Shown here one piece after another: positions 32,307-35,236 of a stretch of DNA of 35,236 nucleotides; within the stretch, counting starts at the first letter, position 1, and every line of letters starts with the position of its first letter. The stretch lies in contig JAFQDR010000178.1 in assembly GCA_017415945.1 (NCBI GenBank), positions 1 to 35,236 of the forward strand, written 5' to 3'. Origin of the DNA: Oscillospiraceae bacterium (GTDB taxonomy: Bacteria; Bacillota_A; Clostridia; Oscillospirales; Oscillospiraceae). The notes under the pieces are model-generated. The model did not search any database. It was not told the origin of the DNA and saw only the letters and a program-made list of their open reading frames with translations. The position numbers and the translations under genes are program-made.

Positions 32307-33725
32307 CTATACTCCTTTGCTGTACTTCTCTGCGGTTTCCTTGATTTTGCCGCTGCCCTCGTGGAGATAGGCTGCAGCAGTGCAGTAGCCTGCGCTCTGT
32401 CCGAAATACTGCCACACAAGGCGGCACAGCGCGGTGCGTATCTCGGCATCTACGTCACGATTGACGGACTCCAAATAGGGGCACACCGTATGCATGAGGT
32501 ATCGGCCCTGCATGGCGGCGAGGCTGCCCTCAAAACGATAGCCGCTGCCGTATTCTGACCACAGCTCCGCAAGAAAGCCGCGGACGGAATCGTCCAGATC
32601 TTCCCCCGCCGCAAGCAGCAGGGTCTCCATGTCTTTTTCGGATTTCAGAGAAATGATGATGTTGTTATAAGCCGCACGGACGTATTCCGCAAAATCCGAG
32701 GGGGTCATATCAAACAGATCCTCGCTCAATACGGACACAAAGGCTCTGTTTACGGCGGCGGCGGTGAAAATGCGGTTCATGGCCTCGCGGGTGGTCAGTG
32801 CGTCCAAACGGAAGTCTGAAAACAGCCCCGCAATACTCACGCCGTCCACGATGGCCCGCTTGAAGTTGTACAGAGCGGGACGGTTATGGGAATGTACCAC
32901 GGATACGCTTGCCAAAAGACCCAGCTTGTATCCTGCTTGGAGCAGTCGGATGCCGAGGTCAAGGTCTTCCGCATAGGCCCCGCGGTGCCCGCCCAGCTCC
33001 ATGAAAATGCTGCGCTTGACTACGCAGGCGTTGTCGCTGAGCTGCGCGCTGCGGCGGAAACTGTCATAGGAGGTGTCGGCAGGCAGGGAAGTCAGACGGT
33101 CACAGCCGCCGCTCATGATGTTTTTCCAATTCCACACGGTAATGTGGCTGAGAAGGTCTGCATCGGCCTTGGGACTTTCGTAGCAGCTGACAGCGGCGGC
33201 ACTGCTGACCAGACAGGGCTGCAGCATTCGCAGCACCCAGTCTTCACGGTCGGGCAGGGCATCCTGTGTCATAAACAGCAGGTATTCCCCTGTGGCGGCG
33301 GTGGCACCCAGCATACGGGCGTGGGAGTGGGAAAAATCACTCTGAGGGATGCGGATGACCTTGCAGCCGTCCGCTTCCGCCATGGTGTCGGTGCCGTCGG
33401 TGCTGCCCGAATCCACCACTACGATTTCCAAATCTTTGATGCCTGTTTGGTTATGGAGCAGCTCCAGCAGCCGGGGCAGCTCATGGGCACCGTTGAAGCT
33501 TGGAATCACCACGGATACACGGCCCTCGTAGGGAACGCAAACCGCGGGCATTTGCCAAAGCTCATGGTCGGGGACGGCAAAGGGGGCCTGCACATACAGG
33601 CGGTCTTCCTCATGGGGCAGCCAATTTGTGCCCAGCAGACGGCGCAGCACCTTTTTTGCTGTGGGTGCAATGCCGTTGGTGCGGAGATGGTATATGGTTT
33701 TTTCAATGAGTGTTTTGATGTTCAT
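32307..33725 (-). CDS. Glycosyltransferase family 2 with extended C-terminal region
   Basis: The 472-residue protein has an N-terminal extension of about 65 residues, then a GT-A domain (VSVVIPSFNGAHELPRLLELL, VVDSGSTDGTDTMAE, SHSHARMLGATAATGEYLLFMTQDALP). TQDA is the metal motif of the RfbF/rhamnosyltransferase-like branch, and AYAEDLDLGIRLLQAGYKLGLL is the acidic catalytic segment. About 150 mostly helical residues follow (about 320-472) that I do not recognise; they may bind the acceptor or a partner. It lies between rmlB and rmlD, which favours a dTDP-rhamnose donor. The ribosome site is weak (GGAAAG about 12 bases from the ATG), suggesting that translation relies partly on the upstream gene. 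Confidence 0.87.
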   Translation of the reverse strand: MNIKTLIEKTIYHLRTNGIAPTAKKVLRRLLGTNWLPHEEDRLYVQAPFAVPDHELWQMPAVCVPYEGRVSVVIPSFNGAHELPRLLELLHNQTGIKDLEIVVVDSGSTDGTDTMAEADGCKVIRIPQSDFSHSHARMLGATAATGEYLLFMTQDALPDREDWVLRMLQPCLVSSAAAVSCYESPKADADLLSHITVWNWKNIMSGGCDRLTSLPADTSYDSFRRSAQLSDNACVVKRSIFMELGGHRGAYAEDLDLGIRLLQAGYKLGLLASVSVVHSHNRPALYNFKRAIVDGVSIAGLFSDFRLDALTTREAMNRIFTAAAVNRAFVSVLSEDLFDMTPSDFAEYVRAAYNNIIISLKSEKDMETLLLAAGEDLDDSVRGFLAELWSEYGSGYRFEGSLAAMQGRYLMHTVCPYLESVNRDVDAEIRTALCRLVWQYFGQSAGYCTAAAYLHEGSGKIKETAEKYSKGV

Positions 33726-33733
33726 TGATTGAA

Positions 33734-34750
33734 TTACTTTCCGTAGATTCTTTCGTATGTTTTCCGGTATTCGCCGCTAAGGATGTTCTGCCACCAGGGC
33801 TTGTTATCCATGTACCAGCGGATGGTCTGCTCGATGCCGTTTTCGAACTTGGTTTCGGGCAGCCAGCCCAGTTCATTGTGAATGAAGGTGGGGTCAATGG
33901 CATAGCGCCGGTCGTGACCCTTGCGGTCAGCCACGAAGGTGATAAGGTCTTCGCTCTTGCCTGTTGCGGCAACGATGAGCTTGACGATGTCGATGTTGCG
34001 CTTTTCGTTGTGACCGCCTACGTTGTAGACCTGCCCTTCCTTGCCACCCTGCAAAATCAGGTCAATGGCGGAGCAGTGGTCGTCCACATACAGCCAGTCA
34101 CGAATGTTGAGCCCTTCTCCGTATACGGGCAGGGGCTTGTTTGCCTCGCAGTTCGCGATCATCAGGGGGATGAGCTTTTCGGGGAACTGGTAGGGCCCGT
34201 AGTTGTTAGAGCAGCGGGAAATGGTAATAGGCAGACTGTAGGTGCGGTGATAGGCGTTGCACAGCAGGTCGGCGGATGCCTTGGAGGCGGAGTAAGGGCT
34301 GGAGGTGTGCAGAGGGGTCTGCTCGGTGAAGAACAGGTCGGGTCTGTCCAGAGGCAGATCCCCGTATACCTCGTCGGTGGATACCTGATGGTAACGCTTG
34401 ATGCCGTATTTGCGGCAGGCGTCCAACAGCACCTGCGTGCCCATGACGTTGGTTTCCAAGAACACGGCGGGGTTTTCGATGGAGCGGTCTACATGGCTTT
34501 CCGCTGCGAAGTTTACCACCACATCGGGCTTTTCCGCTTCAAACAGCTGGTAAACAGCCTTGCGGTCGGCAATGTCCATCTTCACGAACTTGAACTTGGG
34601 GTCGTGGAGAATGGGGGCGAGGGTTGCCAGATTGCCTGCATAGGTCAGCTTGTCAATGCAGATGAGGTCATATTCGGGATGGGTCCTGCGCATATAGAAG
34701 ATGAAGTTGCTTCCGATAAATCCGGCGCCGCCGGTAATGATCATTTTCAT
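33734..34750 (-). CDS. rmlB: dTDP-glucose 4,6-dehydratase (RmlB)
   Basis: It converts dTDP-glucose to dTDP-4-keto-6-deoxyglucose using tightly bound NAD+. The 338-residue extended SDR protein has the nucleotide loop TGGAGFIG (6-13), the catalytic D126-E127 in STDEVYGD, and Y153 and K157 in SPYSASKASAD. The NYGPYQFPEKLIP and RDWLYVDDHCSAI segments are typical of RmlB. All catalytic residues are present. The annotated ATG at 34750 has AAGGAG 13 bases upstream, which is long; a second ATG two codons in (34744) is possible but less likely from the usual MKMIITGGAG opening. It follows rmlC after about 94 bases that contain a palindrome. Confidence 0.96.
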   Translation of the reverse strand: MKMIITGGAGFIGSNFIFYMRRTHPEYDLICIDKLTYAGNLATLAPILHDPKFKFVKMDIADRKAVYQLFEAEKPDVVVNFAAESHVDRSIENPAVFLETNVMGTQVLLDACRKYGIKRYHQVSTDEVYGDLPLDRPDLFFTEQTPLHTSSPYSASKASADLLCNAYHRTYSLPITISRCSNNYGPYQFPEKLIPLMIANCEANKPLPVYGEGLNIRDWLYVDDHCSAIDLILQGGKEGQVYNVGGHNEKRNIDIVKLIVAATGKSEDLITFVADRKGHDRRYAIDPTFIHNELGWLPETKFENGIEQTIRWYMDNKPWWQNILSGEYRKTYERIYGK

Positions 34751-34792
34751 GGTGAGATAGCTTCTCCTTGTAAAAATGGGGTTAGGTTATGC

Positions 34793-34837
34793 GGACCGTC
34801 GAGCGCCCCTTGTGGGTGTGCAGAGCTGCGACGGTCC
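34793..34837. repeat. REP-like palindrome between rmlC and rmlB
   Basis: GGACCGTCG (34793-34801) and CGACGGTCC (34829-34837) form a perfect 9-base-pair stem around a 27-base insert that itself has partial pairing. There is no T tract, so it is not a typical terminator. It could be a short dispersed repeat, or an mRNA element that sets the relative expression or stability of rmlC and rmlB. Confidence 0.55.
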
Positions 34838-34844
34838 CTACGGG

Positions 34845-35236
34845 TTAAAATCCTGAAACTGCGTCCTTTAGAAAGGGAGCCTTTGCATCCTTTTCGGACA
34901 GGATGGGGGAGTCGATGCCCCAGTCAATACCCAGCTCGGGGTCGTTCCAACGGATGCCGCCGTCAGCCTCGGGGGCGTAGAAGTTGTCGGCCTTGTAGAG
35001 AAATTCCACATGGTCAGTCAGGGTGATGAAGCCGTGCCCGAAGCCCCGAGGGATCATCAGCTGCTTCTTGTTTTCCTCGCTGAGCTCCACTGCCACCCAC
35101 TGCTTATAGGTGGGGCTGTTGGGGCGCAGGTCTACGGCTACGTCCAGCACCGCACCTCTTGCGCAGCGCACCAGCTTGGCCTGTGCCATGTCGCCTCTCT
35201 GGAAGTGAATACCACGGAGGGTGCCCTTTACGGTAG
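34845..35236 (-). CDS. rmlC: dTDP-4-dehydrorhamnose 3,5-epimerase (RmlC), 5' end outside the window
   Basis: RmlC epimerises C3 and C5 of dTDP-4-keto-6-deoxyglucose, the third step to dTDP-rhamnose. The frame is open to the right edge. Translating past the internal ATG at 35189 gives TVKGTLRGIHFQRGD, which contains the conserved LRGIHFQ with the active-site histidine, so the real start lies beyond the window. About 130 residues are visible: the cupin core with VDLRPNSPTYKQWVAVELSEE, IPRGFGHGFITLTDHVEFLYKADNFYAPEADGG and the C-terminal IRWNDPELGIDWGI. All are classic RmlC motifs. It is the first visible gene of the minus-strand rhamnose operon; the promoter must be to the right. Confidence 0.95.
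   Translation of the reverse strand, partial: TVKGTLRGIHFQRGDMAQAKLVRCARGAVLDVAVDLRPNSPTYKQWVAVELSEENKKQLMIPRGFGHGFITLTDHVEFLYKADNFYAPEADGGIRWNDPELGIDWGIDSPILSEKDAKAPFLKDAVSGF

Overview
The window looks like a chromosomal cell-envelope region from a monoderm, Clostridia-type anaerobe, probably a gut Oscillospirales relative. This is inferred from gene content: BY-kinase with CpsB-type phosphatase, an LCP ligase, an LtaS-type domain, MacAB-type exporters in a lipoprotein-bearing Gram-positive arrangement, strong AGGAGG ribosome sites and about 50-55% GC judged by eye. No rRNA, tRNA or CRISPR array was seen. I could not place the species.

Layout. (1) 1-2132, minus: a KefB/CPA2-like cation:proton antiporter with a C-terminal TrkA-C domain, cut by the left edge. 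(2) 2315-2845, plus: an unrecognised small membrane protein with its own extended -10 promoter, ending in a hairpin terminator. (3) 7915-2894, minus: a four-gene MacAB-like export operon in the order lipoprotein adaptor, ATPase, second adaptor, FtsX-type permease. (4) 8313-22701, plus: a long, tightly packed exopolysaccharide operon. It encodes a priming glycosyl-1-phosphate transferase, two GT4 and one GT2 glycosyltransferases, a Wzy-like polymerase, a polysaccharide pyruvyl transferase, a Wzx flippase, an FrhB-like iron-sulfur protein, a Wzz/BY-kinase single polypeptide, a CpsB phosphatase, a PPQTGD-tailed secreted protein, an LCP ligase and an orphan nucleotidyltransferase. (5) 22799-23662, plus: rmlA. 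(6) 27580-23706, minus: a GT2 followed by a 981-residue GT2-LtaS fusion. (7) 35236-27947, minus: the rest of the dTDP-rhamnose pathway (rmlC, rmlB, rmlD) interleaved with four glycosyltransferases.

How it fits together. RmlA, B, C and D make dTDP-L-rhamnose. The priming transferase loads the first sugar phosphate on undecaprenyl phosphate, the glycosyltransferases build the repeat unit, Wzx flips it and Wzy polymerises it, and the kinase/phosphatase pair controls length. The LCP protein would attach the polymer to the wall. Pyruvylation and a probable glycerol-phosphate transfer (GT2-LtaS) would add negative charge. The interior of the plus operon (about 11.2-14.0 kb: GT2, wzy, start of the pyruvyl transferase) is visibly AT-richer than its flanks, as expected for an exchangeable serotype core.

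The most unusual items are the GT2-LtaS fusion, a foldback (MITE-like) element at about 27694-27891 lying between two copies of one terminator hairpin, a Tyr-Gly-rich linker in the BY-kinase, a sortase-like tail on a protein inside the capsule operon, and a second MacA-type adaptor whose coiled-coil hairpin is interrupted by a Pro/Thr repeat and an apparent beta domain.
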